This document shows positions 32,729 through 40,857 of a stretch of DNA of 64,000 bases, piece after piece. Every line of letters begins with the position of its first letter. The stretch's first letter is position 1. Below the pieces are notes generated by a model, which was not told the DNA's origin, did not search any database, and saw only the letters and a list, made by a program, of their open reading frames with translations. Source of the stretch: CAVPUA01 sp963828015 (GTDB taxonomy: Bacteria > Actinomycetota > Actinomycetes > Mycobacteriales > Jatrophihabitantaceae); assembly GCA_963828015.1 (NCBI GenBank), contig CAWHCD010000008.1, forward strand, positions 1 to 64,000, in the 5' to 3' direction. A program made the position numbers and the translations under genes.

Positions 32729-33187
32729 GTGTTCCACATCGTCTTCCTGGCCCCAGAGATTCCCGGCAACTCCGGCAGCGCGATCCGGCTGGCGGCCTGC
32801 ACCGGCGCGTCGCTGCACCTGGTCGAGCCGCTGGGCTTCTCCCTGGCCGACGCACAACTGCGCCGCGCAGGGCTGGATTATCACGACCTCGCTCACGTCA
32901 CCGTTCACGTCGACCTCGATGCCGCGTTCGCCGCGATCGGCCCGGCCCGGGTATTCGCCTTCACCGCCGGCGCCACGACCGTGTTCAGTGATATTGCCTA
33001 CGAGAAGGGCGATGTCCTGCTCTTCGGCCGTGAATCGGTCGGGCTGGATCCGCAGACGCTGCTTCGCCCGGAGGTGACCGAGCGGGTCCGGATCCCGATG
33101 CTCGCCGGTCGGCGCTCGCTGAATCTATCCAACTGCGCGGCGCTCGCGACATATGAGGCATGGCGTCAGATTGGGTTCAAAACCTAG
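32729..33187 (+). CDS. trmL: tRNA (cytidine/uridine-2'-O)-methyltransferase TrmL
   Basis: The 152-residue SPOUT methyltransferase modifies the wobble ribose of tRNA-Leu isoacceptors. The family pattern is clear: FLAPEIPGNSGSAIRLAACT at the start, the knot region LLFGRESVGLDP, and VRIPMLAGRRSLNLSNCAAL at the C-terminus. It starts with GTG at 32729, without a Shine-Dalgarno. It is a housekeeping gene placed at the right end of the accessory metabolic cluster. Confidence 0.94.
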   Translation: MFHIVFLAPEIPGNSGSAIRLAACTGASLHLVEPLGFSLADAQLRRAGLDYHDLAHVTVHVDLDAAFAAIGPARVFAFTAGATTVFSDIAYEKGDVLLFGRESVGLDPQTLLRPEVTERVRIPMLAGRRSLNLSNCAALATYEAWRQIGFKT

Positions 33188-33224
33188 TGGGTCGGACTTT
33201 CGCCGATCTCATCGATAAGGGACA

Positions 33225-34472
33225 GTGATCACTGTGACCACCCGCTCTGCGACGTTCAGTGACGCGTTGCGTGTGCCGGAGTTCCGGTGGCTCTGGCTGG
33301 CGGGCGCCCAGTCTCAGATCGGTGATCAACTGGCCCGAGTGGCCCTGGCCCTGCTCGTCTTCGACCGGACCGGCTCCGCGGCCGAAACAGCCCTCGTCTA
33401 CGCCCTCACCTTCGTGCCGGCGATTCTGGGCAGCTTGCTGCTCGGCGGGCTGGCCGACCGCTTCGTCCGGCGCGACGTGCTCGTGACCTGCGACCTGCTC
33501 CGGGTTCCGCTGCTCGCGTTGATGGCGATACCTGCTATCCCCACGTTCTACCTGGGCGTCCTGCTCGTGCTTGTGGTGCTGCTCGAAGCCCCGTTCAACT
33601 CCGCCAACCTTGCTGTCCTCCCGCAGATCCTCGACGACGAGCGTTACGTGGCCGGTTCCGGACTGCGGATGTTCACCGACCAGCTGGCCCAGATCTTCGG
33701 GTTCGCCCTCGGCGGTGCACTCGTCGCGGTGATCGGTTCACACTCGGCCTTGCTCCTGGACGCAGGGACGTTCCTGATATCGGGCGTGGTGATCGCCTGG
33801 ACCGTGCGGCCCCGGCCAGCCAGCGCGACGGGCTTGGCCCACGAAATCGACTCGGCCGTCGACCCGGTTGTACGGGATCGTTCCTCGATCCGCAGCGCCA
33901 TCGCGCTGATCCGTGCCGATCCACGACTGTGGTCCTTGCTCGGTCTGGCCTGGCTGGCCGCGTTCTACGTCATTCCGGAGGGCTTGGCCGCGCCCTATGC
34001 TCACTCACTGGGCAAGGGCGCCGTCGCCGTCGGGATCCTGATGGCGGCTATGCCGGCCGGGCAGGCCCTGGGTTCTTGGCTGCTCGTGCGCTATGTGCCC
34101 GATGCGACTCGCTTGCGACTCTTGGGGCCGATGGCGGTGGCCACGGGTCTGCCGCTGATCGCCTGCTTCGCCGGCCCTGTTCTGGCTGTCTCGACCCTGT
34201 TGTGGGCGTTGACCGGGCTCGCGGCGTCATTTCAGGTTCAGGCAGTGGCAACTTTCGTTCGTACGGTTCCAGATGACCGGCGCGGCCAAGTGGTCGGGCT
34301 CGCGTCCTCGGGTCTGCTGGCTGTACAGGGCCTCGGGATCCTGGCCGGAGGGCTGATGGGGCAAAGGCTAGATGCGTCACGAGTTATCGCTATTGCTGGC
34401 CTTGCAATAGTTCTGACCGGTATTCCCCTCGCCGTGGAATGGCGGCGGACGTTACACGCGGTGCAACCGTAG
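33225..34472 (+). CDS. MFS transporter, EntS-like (MFS_3)
   Basis: The 415-residue protein has about 12 hydrophobic helices and the MFS_3 features FRWLWLAGAQSQIGDQLARV and LLGGLADRFVRRDVLV. Members export siderophores, drugs or other small molecules. The start is either GTG 33225 or GTG 33234; both lie in or next to a perfect 12-bp palindrome CAGTGATCACTG (33223-33234). The palindrome could be an operator or a coincidence. It is followed by the 73-bp repeat array and has no obvious operon partner. Confidence 0.85.
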   Translation: MITVTTRSATFSDALRVPEFRWLWLAGAQSQIGDQLARVALALLVFDRTGSAAETALVYALTFVPAILGSLLLGGLADRFVRRDVLVTCDLLRVPLLALMAIPAIPTFYLGVLLVLVVLLEAPFNSANLAVLPQILDDERYVAGSGLRMFTDQLAQIFGFALGGALVAVIGSHSALLLDAGTFLISGVVIAWTVRPRPASATGLAHEIDSAVDPVVRDRSSIRSAIALIRADPRLWSLLGLAWLAAFYVIPEGLAAPYAHSLGKGAVAVGILMAAMPAGQALGSWLLVRYVPDATRLRLLGPMAVATGLPLIACFAGPVLAVSTLLWALTGLAASFQVQAVATFVRTVPDDRRGQVVGLASSGLLAVQGLGILAGGLMGQRLDASRVIAIAGLAIVLTGIPLAVEWRRTLHAVQP

Positions 34473-34511
34473 CCCGCCTGGGCTTAGGGAGCGTGGTTGC
34501 GGTCTGTTCGT

Positions 34512-34827
34512 TTAGGACCACTTGGTGTTCGTCATGGGGCACCTCCGGTTCGGGTCGTGTGTGCGTGCTGGCTGTTGGCTGGTCTTAGGACCACTTGGTG
34601 TTCGTCATGGGGCACCTCCGGTTCGGGTCGTGTGTGCGTGCTGGCTGTTGGCTGGTCTTAGGACCACTTGGTGTTCGTCATGGGGCACCTCCGGTTCGGG
34701 TCGTGTGTGCGTGCTGGCCGTTGGCTGGTCTTAGGACCACTTGGTGTTCGTCATGGGGCACCTCCGGTTCGGGTCGTGTGTGCGTGCTGGCTGTTGGCTG
34801 GTCTTAGGACCACTTGGTGTTCGTCAT
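34512..34827 (-). other. five copies of a 7-codon ORF with strong Shine-Dalgarno
   Basis: Each repeat encodes on the minus strand the peptide MTNTKWS followed by TAA, at 34804-34827, 34731-34754, 34658-34681, 34585-34608 and 34512-34535. GGAGG precedes each ATG by 6 nt. Both the unit at the entry of the array and the one at its exit keep the whole signal from GGAGG to TAA, although the flanking DNA differs there. Whether it is translated is unknown. A chance ORF fixed before duplication is the alternative. Confidence 0.4.
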
Positions 34828-34845
34828 GGGGCACCTCCGGTTCGG
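34512..34845. repeat. 73-bp tandem repeat array, four full copies and a 40-bp fifth
   Basis: Copies begin (at AGGACCACTT) at 34514, 34587, 34660, 34733 and 34806, exactly 73 bp apart. They are identical except for one T-to-C change in the third copy (GGCCGTTGG for GGCTGTTGG). The fifth copy stops after CCTCCGGTTCGG. There are no spacers, so it is not a CRISPR. On the minus strand each copy contains GGAGG, 6 nt, then a 7-codon ORF and TAA. The 73-bp period is not a multiple of three, so no continuous protein repeat is encoded. Near-identity of copies points to recent expansion or active homogenisation. Confidence 0.97.
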
Positions 34846-35078
34846 CGTCGGGGCGGTAACAAGCGAAGGGATCCAGTACGGACATCCGCGCAAGGGTGTG
34901 AACTCACCGTCAAGTAATGGGCTCGACAGGACTTTCCCTTGCGTGATTTCTGTGTTAAGTTGATTCCGTTGACTTCCATCTCCTGAGTAGGGCAGGTCGC
35001 TGCGGATGGGTTAGGCTCACAGGGAGCACGGCTTTAGATACGCTGGGTGCGCTCTATGACGAGGGATGCATTGACAGT
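34846..35078 (+). other. intergenic region upstream of the diguanylate cyclase gene
   Basis: No gene is visible in these 233 nt. The stretch is more AT-rich than average, has a TACGCT at 35039-35044 that may be the -10 of the GGDEF gene, and a TTGACT at 34970-34975. No Shine-Dalgarno stands before the ATG at 35079. On the minus strand it would be the promoter region of the repeat array, but I see no clear -35/-10 pair. Confidence 0.4.
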
Positions 35079-36383
35079 ATGACGCAGTTGGACCGATCTT
35101 CTAAACCCACGCCCATCAAAAGGATGCGCCGGTGGGAGATCTGGTCTGTTCCGCCCCAGTTGATCGGCCTTCTGCTCGGCGTGGAACTGGTCACGCTCGT
35201 ATGGAGCGCTCACGCGATCCTTGGGTCTTCATTCGATCTTCAGTTAGCGACCCGCGCCGTCGCCATTATCGCGCTGAGCGCCCTCTATGACGTCGGCTCT
35301 CGGCGGGTTGACGTTCTTCGGGTCCGGTTTGGCGGCGGGGTCAATGCCGACATGTCGTCCGTCTGGACGGTTGCCGCCGTCTTTGCCCTTCCCGCGGGTT
35401 ACGCCGTAGTGAGTGTTGTCGGGCTGACCGGCCTTTCGTGGATTTTATCCACCAGCAAATCCGGAACAAAGCCGTATCGCAACGTTTACAGCGTCGCGGC
35501 GATTGTGCTGACCTGTCTCGCTACGAGTTGGATTCTCGGCGAGGTCGGCCTTCGGCCTGGGGAACTGTCTAGCTCCGCACGAACTGCAGCGACGATCATT
35601 GTGTTGATCGCGATCTACATCATCATCAACCGGGCTTTGATAGCAGCGGCCGTCTCGGTCGCGACGCACACATTCGCCCTGGATACTTTCTGGCTGTCAT
35701 GGGAGGACAACCTCCTCGAGCTGGCGACGTTAGCCCTCGGCGGCATCGCGGCCGCGCTGTTGATTGGGTTCCCCTGGTTGATCGTTCTGGTACTGCCGCC
35801 GATGGTTGGCCTGCAACGCAGTGCGCTCGTGAGCGAGTTCCGCCATGCGGCGATGACCGACCCGAAGACCGGCCTGCTGAACGCGGTCGCGTGGCAGGAG
35901 CTGGCGGTGCGCGAACTCGCGCGGGCCAGCCGTGAGGACCTATCGGCTTCGCTCCTCATGATCGACCTAGACCACTTCAAGGTGGTGAATGACCTCTACG
36001 GCCACATCGCCGGCGACGCGGTCCTGGTGACCGTGGCCGAGACGCTCAAGCGCGAGCTGCGCGACTACGACGCGATCGGTCGATTCGGCGGCGAGGAGTT
36101 CATCGTCCTGCTGCCCGACACCGACACGACGCGCGCCCTCCTGGTCGCCCAGCGACTGCGCGAGGCGATCGGTGTGGCCACCATCGGCCACCACGAGATG
36201 AGCGAAACCGCCGAGGCGCTGACGGTCTCGATCGGTGTCTCAGTCTTCCCACGGCACGGCATCGAGTTGGACGAACTGATGCGGGCGGCCGACAGCGCGC
36301 TGTACCGCGCCAAGCGCCTAGGCCGCGACCGCGTGGTCCTCTGGGCGCCCGAAGCCGGCTCCGACGTCAACCAGCTCGCCTAG
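35079..36383 (+). CDS. membrane diguanylate cyclase (GGDEF domain)
   Basis: The 434-residue protein has about six or seven membrane helices in residues 25-250, forming an unclassified sensor region. A GGDEF domain follows, beginning at MTDPKTGLLNAVAWQEL. The active-site loop reads RFGGEEF. An RxxD product-inhibition site (RDYD) stands five residues before it, so the enzyme should make cyclic di-GMP from GTP and be feedback-inhibited. The metal-binding MIDLDHFKVVNDLYGH segment is intact. No EAL or HD-GYP partner is nearby. Codon use and the AT-richer first third look slightly different from neighbouring core genes. Confidence 0.92.
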   Translation: MTQLDRSSKPTPIKRMRRWEIWSVPPQLIGLLLGVELVTLVWSAHAILGSSFDLQLATRAVAIIALSALYDVGSRRVDVLRVRFGGGVNADMSSVWTVAAVFALPAGYAVVSVVGLTGLSWILSTSKSGTKPYRNVYSVAAIVLTCLATSWILGEVGLRPGELSSSARTAATIIVLIAIYIIINRALIAAAVSVATHTFALDTFWLSWEDNLLELATLALGGIAAALLIGFPWLIVLVLPPMVGLQRSALVSEFRHAAMTDPKTGLLNAVAWQELAVRELARASREDLSASLLMIDLDHFKVVNDLYGHIAGDAVLVTVAETLKRELRDYDAIGRFGGEEFIVLLPDTDTTRALLVAQRLREAIGVATIGHHEMSETAEALTVSIGVSVFPRHGIELDELMRAADSALYRAKRLGRDRVVLWAPEAGSDVNQLA

Positions 36384-36390
36384 AACGTTC

Positions 36391-36410
36391 TCCTGGACGC
36401 TGATCCAGGA
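36391..36410 (+). terminator. 7-bp hairpin after the diguanylate cyclase gene
   Basis: TCCTGGA and TCCAGGA pair around a 6-nt loop, 7 nt after the stop codon. It is short and lacks a U-tract, so a weak terminator at best. Confidence 0.5.
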
Positions 36411-36527
36411 CGCTGGACTCGGCACATTCTGCACCGCTGGGCGTCGCTTCGTGCACCCCGAGCTGGACCGGCAAGCAACGCTAGGCAGTGCAAAGTCGCG
36501 GTGGCCCGTCGATCACTTGTCGGAGTG

Positions 36528-36545
36528 CTGAGGCGCGCGCCTCAG
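36528..36545. repeat. perfect 18-bp palindrome overlapping the pmt stop codon
   Basis: CTGAGGCGC is followed directly by its complement GCGCCTCAG. The right arm contains the pmt stop (36542-36544). It separates two convergent genes and could act in termination or as a protein-binding site. Confidence 0.6.
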
Positions 36546-38158
36546 ACCCAGGACGAGAACCACATGTGCGCATGCCATTGGTTGTAGGTCAGTAGCCCTC
36601 CGGTGAACAGCGGCCACATCCAGGCGAAGTCGGCCGCGACGAGGCCGAGGTAGACCACGATTGCCGTCAGGCCCCACCGGCGCCGGCGCTCGGCGCGTAC
36701 CCGCTCGGTTGCTGACAGGCCGGCCTGGATCCCGGGGCCGAGCATGGTGCCCAGCGCCAGGGTGAGACCCAGGATTAGGAACGGGATCAGGGGCGTCATG
36801 TAGAACAGGAACATCGTGCGCTTCAGGTCAGGGAACCAGACCAACCAGCCGGCCACCATCGCTACCCAGACGACTGAGGCCCGCCAATCGCGCGTGGTGA
36901 ACCAGTGCCAGGCCAGCCAGACCAACATCGGCACGAACGCCCACCACATCAGGGGAGTGCCGATGAGCAGGATCTCCCGCGAGCAGCTCTTAGCGCCGCA
37001 GCCGGTCGGGTTGCTCGGGTAGTAGTAGGTGACCGGGCGGCCCAGGATGAGCCAGCTCCACGGTTTGGAGCCGTACGGGTGCGGGCTGTAGAGGGTCTCG
37101 TGAAAGCGATACGCATTGAGCGTGTAGGAGCCGAGCGAGCGGATGCCGCTGGGAACCCAGGCCCAGCTGAAGGCCGGGTGGAAGCCCAAGGGCAGGTTGA
37201 GGTGGGTCGAGGACGAATGCGAATCGGCCCAGTGCCGGTTCCACGAGTTCTCCCCGGTGAACCAACCCAGCCAGACGAGCAGGTAGACGCCGATGGGCGC
37301 GATGAGGAAGGAGAAGATCGCGTAGATCCAGGAGCGGCGCGCGGCGTTGCGCCAGGAATGGCTGACGCCGGCGGATTTGAGGGCACCGCGATCCCACCAC
37401 AGCGACATGAAAACGAAGAGAACGAAGAACGACAGCGCCGTCCATTTCACCCCGAGCGACAGCGCGAGCATCACCCCGCCCACCAATCGCCAGGGCCGTG
37501 GACCGAGAGTGGGCACGCCGTCGGTCAGGTCGACGCCGGCCTCCAGAAGGGCGGCGAGCCGACCGCGCATCTGGTCGCGGTCGATGACCAGGGCCGCGAA
37601 TCCGGCCAGGATGAACAGCTGCAAGAAGATATCGAGCAGCGCCACGCGCGATTGCACGAGCGAGACCCCGTCCAGAGCCAGCAGGACGCCGGCGATGCCA
37701 CCGAACAGGTTGGAGCGAAACATCCGCCGGGCCAGCCGGGTGATGATCAAGACGCTGGCGATGCCGGCGATGGCCGGCGCCAGCCGCCAGCCCACCGTGT
37801 TCGACACGTGGTCGCTGCCACCCCACAGGCCGGAGCTGATGGCAATCAGCACCTTGCCCAGGGGTGGGTGCACGATGAACATGTAGCCGCGGTTGTCCTC
37901 GTAGCCGAACCGCAGCACCTCCTGCGCCTCGGTCGCGTAGTAGACCTCATCGAAACTCTTGCTCTGGGGGAAGCCCAGGGCCCAGAGGCGGGTGATGCTG
38001 GCCAGCGCGACGGTGAACAACGCGACGGCCGCCCCGATCCACGGGTGCGGGTCGCGCCAAGGCTGCAGGGGCGCCGGAACGGGCCGGCCGGGGGGGGCGG
38101 ATTGATCGGGATCGGGAACTTCGTCGGCGGCGTCAGCTACCTCCAGCGTCGCCGTCAC
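36542..38158 (-). CDS. pmt: protein O-mannosyltransferase (PMT family, GT39)
   Basis: The 538-residue polytopic protein transfers mannose from polyprenyl-phosphate-mannose to secreted proteins while they cross the membrane. The acidic catalytic motif SFDEVYYATEA lies after the first helix. Also seen are FIVHPPLGKVLIA, LLALDGVSLVQSRVALLDIF and the C-terminal WFPDLKRTMFLFYMTPLIPF. GTG at 38158 is chosen because the longer frame runs back through the divergent rsmI gene, and because TACGAT lies 6 nt upstream in the leaderless layout. The mycobacterial homologue Rv1002c is also next to the rsmI gene. Confidence 0.93.
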   Translation of the reverse strand: MTATLEVADAADEVPDPDQSAPPGRPVPAPLQPWRDPHPWIGAAVALFTVALASITRLWALGFPQSKSFDEVYYATEAQEVLRFGYEDNRGYMFIVHPPLGKVLIAISSGLWGGSDHVSNTVGWRLAPAIAGIASVLIITRLARRMFRSNLFGGIAGVLLALDGVSLVQSRVALLDIFLQLFILAGFAALVIDRDQMRGRLAALLEAGVDLTDGVPTLGPRPWRLVGGVMLALSLGVKWTALSFFVLFVFMSLWWDRGALKSAGVSHSWRNAARRSWIYAIFSFLIAPIGVYLLVWLGWFTGENSWNRHWADSHSSSTHLNLPLGFHPAFSWAWVPSGIRSLGSYTLNAYRFHETLYSPHPYGSKPWSWLILGRPVTYYYPSNPTGCGAKSCSREILLIGTPLMWWAFVPMLVWLAWHWFTTRDWRASVVWVAMVAGWLVWFPDLKRTMFLFYMTPLIPFLILGLTLALGTMLGPGIQAGLSATERVRAERRRRWGLTAIVVYLGLVAADFAWMWPLFTGGLLTYNQWHAHMWFSSWV

Positions 38159-38164
38159 CTGGCG

Positions 38165-38174
38165 ATCGTAGGGT
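38165..38174. promoter_or_regulatory. overlapping divergent -10 boxes of pmt and rsmI
   Basis: On the plus strand TAGGGT (38169-38174) lies 6 nt before the rsmI GTG at 38181. On the minus strand TACGAT (38170-38165) lies 6 nt before the pmt GTG at 38158. The boxes share the TA at 38169-38170, so the whole intergenic region is only 22 bp and symmetric about that dinucleotide. Both mRNAs would be leaderless. Confidence 0.65.
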
Positions 38175-38180
38175 CTTAAC

Positions 38181-39041
38181 GTGAGTGCTCCCACTGCGAC
38201 CGTGATTTTGGCCGCGACTCCACTGGGTAACCCGGGGGATGCGTCGGCTCGGCTGCGGGCGGCGCTGGCCACAGTCGCGGTGATCGCCGCCGAGGACACC
38301 CGTCGGCTGCGCCGCCTTTGTAGCGACCTCGATGTGGTGCCTACGGGGCGAATCGTGTCCTTCTTCGAGGCCAACGAGCGCCGGCGGGTCGAGGAACTTC
38401 TGGACGCCCTGGGCCGCGGTGAAGACGTGTTGGTCGTCACGGATGCCGGAATGCCGTCGGTCTCCGACCCGGGCTACCGGCTCGTAGCGGCCGCGGTGGC
38501 CGGGGGCTTCGGGGTCACCGTGTTACCCGGTCCCTCCGCCGTCCTGGCCGCGTTGGCCGTCTCCGGTCTGCCGGTGGCCCGGTTCTGCTTCGAGGGCTTC
38601 CTGCCTCGCAAGGCCGGGGAACGGGCCGAGGCCCTGGAACGCCTCGGCGATGAGCAACGCAGCATGGTCTTCTTCGAGGCCCCGCACCGCCTGTCCGAGA
38701 CGCTCGATGCGCTCGTCGTGGCCTTCGGTCCGGATCGACCGGCCGCGATCTGCCGCGAGCTGACCAAGACCTACGAGGAAACGGTGCGGGGCCCGCTGGC
38801 CGACCTGCGGATCTGGGCCGAGCGCGAGGTGCTGGGCGAGATCACCATTGTCGTCGGTGGTGCCCTGGCGAGCCGGTCACCCGAGCAACCCCAGCTGCTG
38901 GCCGCCCTGGTGGCGGTGAACGAGGAACACCGCGGCCTGAGCCGCAAGGAGGCCATCGCGCGGGTGGCCAAGGACAACCAGGTGCCCAAGCGGGTCGTCT
39001 TCGACGCCATGATCGCGGCCAAGAAACCCCGGGCGGACTAG
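38181..39041 (+). CDS. rsmI: 16S rRNA (cytidine1402-2'-O)-methyltransferase RsmI
   Basis: RsmI methylates the ribose of C1402 in the decoding centre of 16S rRNA using SAM. The 286-residue tetrapyrrole-methylase-type protein shows ATPLGNPGDASARL, VIAAEDTRRLRRL, VTDAGMPSVSDPGYRLV and FFEAPHRLSETLDAL. The C-terminal RsmI domain ends at RKEAIARVAKDNQVPKRVVF. The GTG start has no leader. metG follows after 16 nt with its own -10 box. Confidence 0.96.
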   Translation: MSAPTATVILAATPLGNPGDASARLRAALATVAVIAAEDTRRLRRLCSDLDVVPTGRIVSFFEANERRRVEELLDALGRGEDVLVVTDAGMPSVSDPGYRLVAAAVAGGFGVTVLPGPSAVLAALAVSGLPVARFCFEGFLPRKAGERAEALERLGDEQRSMVFFEAPHRLSETLDALVVAFGPDRPAAICRELTKTYEETVRGPLADLRIWAEREVLGEITIVVGGALASRSPEQPQLLAALVAVNEEHRGLSRKEAIARVAKDNQVPKRVVFDAMIAAKKPRAD

Positions 39042-39045
39042 TCAC

Positions 39046-39051
39046 TAGGCT
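39046..39051 (+). promoter_or_regulatory. -10 box of a leaderless metG promoter
   Basis: TAGGCT is followed by 6 nt and the metG GTG. It is the same hexamer and spacing as at moaC. It lies in the 16-nt gap after rsmI. Confidence 0.6.
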
Positions 39052-39057
39052 TGGCCC

Positions 39058-40857
39058 GTGAGTAACGAGCACATCCTGACCGCCGTCGCGTGGCCCTACG
39101 CGAACGGCCCGAGGCACATCGGCCACGTCGCCGGCTTCGGCGTCCCCTCCGACGTGTTCAGCCGCTATCAGCGGATGGCCGGCAACAAGGTGCTGATGGT
39201 CAGCGGCACCGACGAGCACGGCACCCCGATCCAGGTGCAGGCCGATCAGGAGGGCATCACCCCGCGCGAACTGGTCGATCGCAACAGCCTGGTGATCGCC
39301 AAGGATCTGCAGCAGCTGGGGCTGTCCTACGACCTGTTCACCCGGACCACGACCAAGAACCACTACGCGATCGCGCAGGAGATCTTTCTCGGCCTGCTCC
39401 GCAACGGCTACATCTTCGAGCAGAAGCAGATGGGGGCGATCAGCCCGTCGACCGGGCGCACCCTGCCTGATCGCTATATAGAAGGCACCTGCCCCATCTG
39501 CGGCTATCCGCACGCCCGGGGTGACCAGTGCGACAACTGTGGCAACCAGCTCGACCCGATTGATCTGATCAATCCGGTGTCCAAGATCAACGGGGAGACG
39601 CCGAAGTTCGCCGAGATCGATCAGATGATGCTCGACCTGCCCGCCTTCGGCGAGGTCCTGGCCGCCTGGTTGGGCCAGCAGGACCACTGGCGCACCAATG
39701 TGCAGAAGTTCAGCCTGAACCTGCTCGATGACCTCAAGCCGCGTTCCTACACCCGCGACCTCGAGTGGGGCATACCGGTGCCCCTGGACGGCTGGCGCGA
39801 CCGGCCGGACAAGAGCATCTACGTCTGGTTCGACGCGGTCGTCGGCTACCTGTCGGCGTCGATCGAGTGGGCTCGACGCAGCGGCGATCCGGACGCCTGG
39901 CAGGCCTGGTGGCACAATCCCGAGGCCCGCTCCTACTACTTCATGGGCAAGGACAACATCGTCTTCCACTCCGAGATCTGGCCCGCGATGCTCATGGGCT
40001 ACTCGGGAATCGGATCCAAGGGTGGCCAGCCCGGTCCGCTCGGGGCGCTGAACCGCCCGTATGAGGTGGTGTCGAGCGAGTTCTTGACGATGGAGGGCAA
40101 GAAGTTCTCCTCCTCGCGGCACGTGGTCATCTATGTCGGCGACATGCTGGCCCGCTACGACGCCGACGCGCTGCGCTACTACCTCGCGACGGCCGGCCCG
40201 GAGAATCAGGACACCGACTTCACCTGGTCGGAGTTCGTGCGCCGTAACAACGACGAGCTCGTCGCCGGCTGGGGGAACCTGGTCAACCGAACGGTGTCGA
40301 TGACCAACAAGAACATCGGCTCGATCCCGGCGCCGGGCGCGCTCACCGACGCCGATCACGTCCTGCTCGGCTCCTCGCGGGCAGCGTTCGGCACCGTGGG
40401 GGAGTTGCTGAGCCGCTCGCGGCAGAAGGCCGCCATCGCCGAGGTGATGCGCGTGGTGGGCGAGACCAACAAATACCTGTCGGACATGGAACCGTGGAAG
40501 CTCAAGAACGAGGACCCGGACCGCATGCAGAGCGTGCTGCATGTCGCGTTGCAGGTCGTCGACGACGCCAAGACCATGCTGACGCCGTTCCTGCCCACCT
40601 CGTCATCGAAGGTGCACGCGCTGCTTGGTAATGAGGGTGCGTGGGCGGCCATGCCGGAGTTGGTTGAGGTCGAGGAAGAGACCGCGGTCGGTTCGCCGAG
40701 CTATTCGGTCCTGACCGGCTCGTACGAGACCGGCGCGCGGTGGGAATCGGTGCCGATCCCGGTCGGTCGCCCCATTGCCGCCCCGACACCGGTGTTCACC
40801 AAGCTCGATCCCGGTCTTGTCGAGCAGGAGCTGGCCCGGTTGGACTCCGGTGCCTGA
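39058..40857 (+). CDS. metG: methionyl-tRNA synthetase
   Basis: The 599-residue class I synthetase charges initiator and elongator tRNA-Met. The HIGH element is PYANGPRHIGH near the start. The zinc knuckle is CPICG with a second CDNCG, and the KMSKS loop appears as KKFSSSRHV. The anticodon-binding helical bundle follows, with NNDELVAGWGNLVNRT. No C-terminal tRNA-binding dimer domain is present, as in mycobacterial MetS. The end overlaps tatD. Confidence 0.97.
   Translation: MSNEHILTAVAWPYANGPRHIGHVAGFGVPSDVFSRYQRMAGNKVLMVSGTDEHGTPIQVQADQEGITPRELVDRNSLVIAKDLQQLGLSYDLFTRTTTKNHYAIAQEIFLGLLRNGYIFEQKQMGAISPSTGRTLPDRYIEGTCPICGYPHARGDQCDNCGNQLDPIDLINPVSKINGETPKFAEIDQMMLDLPAFGEVLAAWLGQQDHWRTNVQKFSLNLLDDLKPRSYTRDLEWGIPVPLDGWRDRPDKSIYVWFDAVVGYLSASIEWARRSGDPDAWQAWWHNPEARSYYFMGKDNIVFHSEIWPAMLMGYSGIGSKGGQPGPLGALNRPYEVVSSEFLTMEGKKFSSSRHVVIYVGDMLARYDADALRYYLATAGPENQDTDFTWSEFVRRNNDELVAGWGNLVNRTVSMTNKNIGSIPAPGALTDADHVLLGSSRAAFGTVGELLSRSRQKAAIAEVMRVVGETNKYLSDMEPWKLKNEDPDRMQSVLHVALQVVDDAKTMLTPFLPTSSSKVHALLGNEGAWAAMPELVEVEEETAVGSPSYSVLTGSYETGARWESVPIPVGRPIAAPTPVFTKLDPGLVEQELARLDSGA

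Noticed and set aside
33223..33234. 12-bp palindrome at the start of the second MFS gene as an operator
   Set aside because: It is perfect (CAGTGATCACTG) but single, contains the possible start codons, and no regulator gene is adjacent. Too weak to list as a site.
34512..34845. The repeat array as a CRISPR or as a repetitive protein on the plus strand
   Set aside because: Units abut without spacers, so it is not CRISPR. The plus-strand frames (GHLRFGS-like) change frame every 73 bp, lack ribosome-binding sites and look like random translation of the repeat.
36905..38179. A 424-codon plus-strand frame opposite pmt
   Set aside because: It is a shadow of the mannosyltransferase, with no membrane segments or known motifs, and it ends at the rsmI start by chance.
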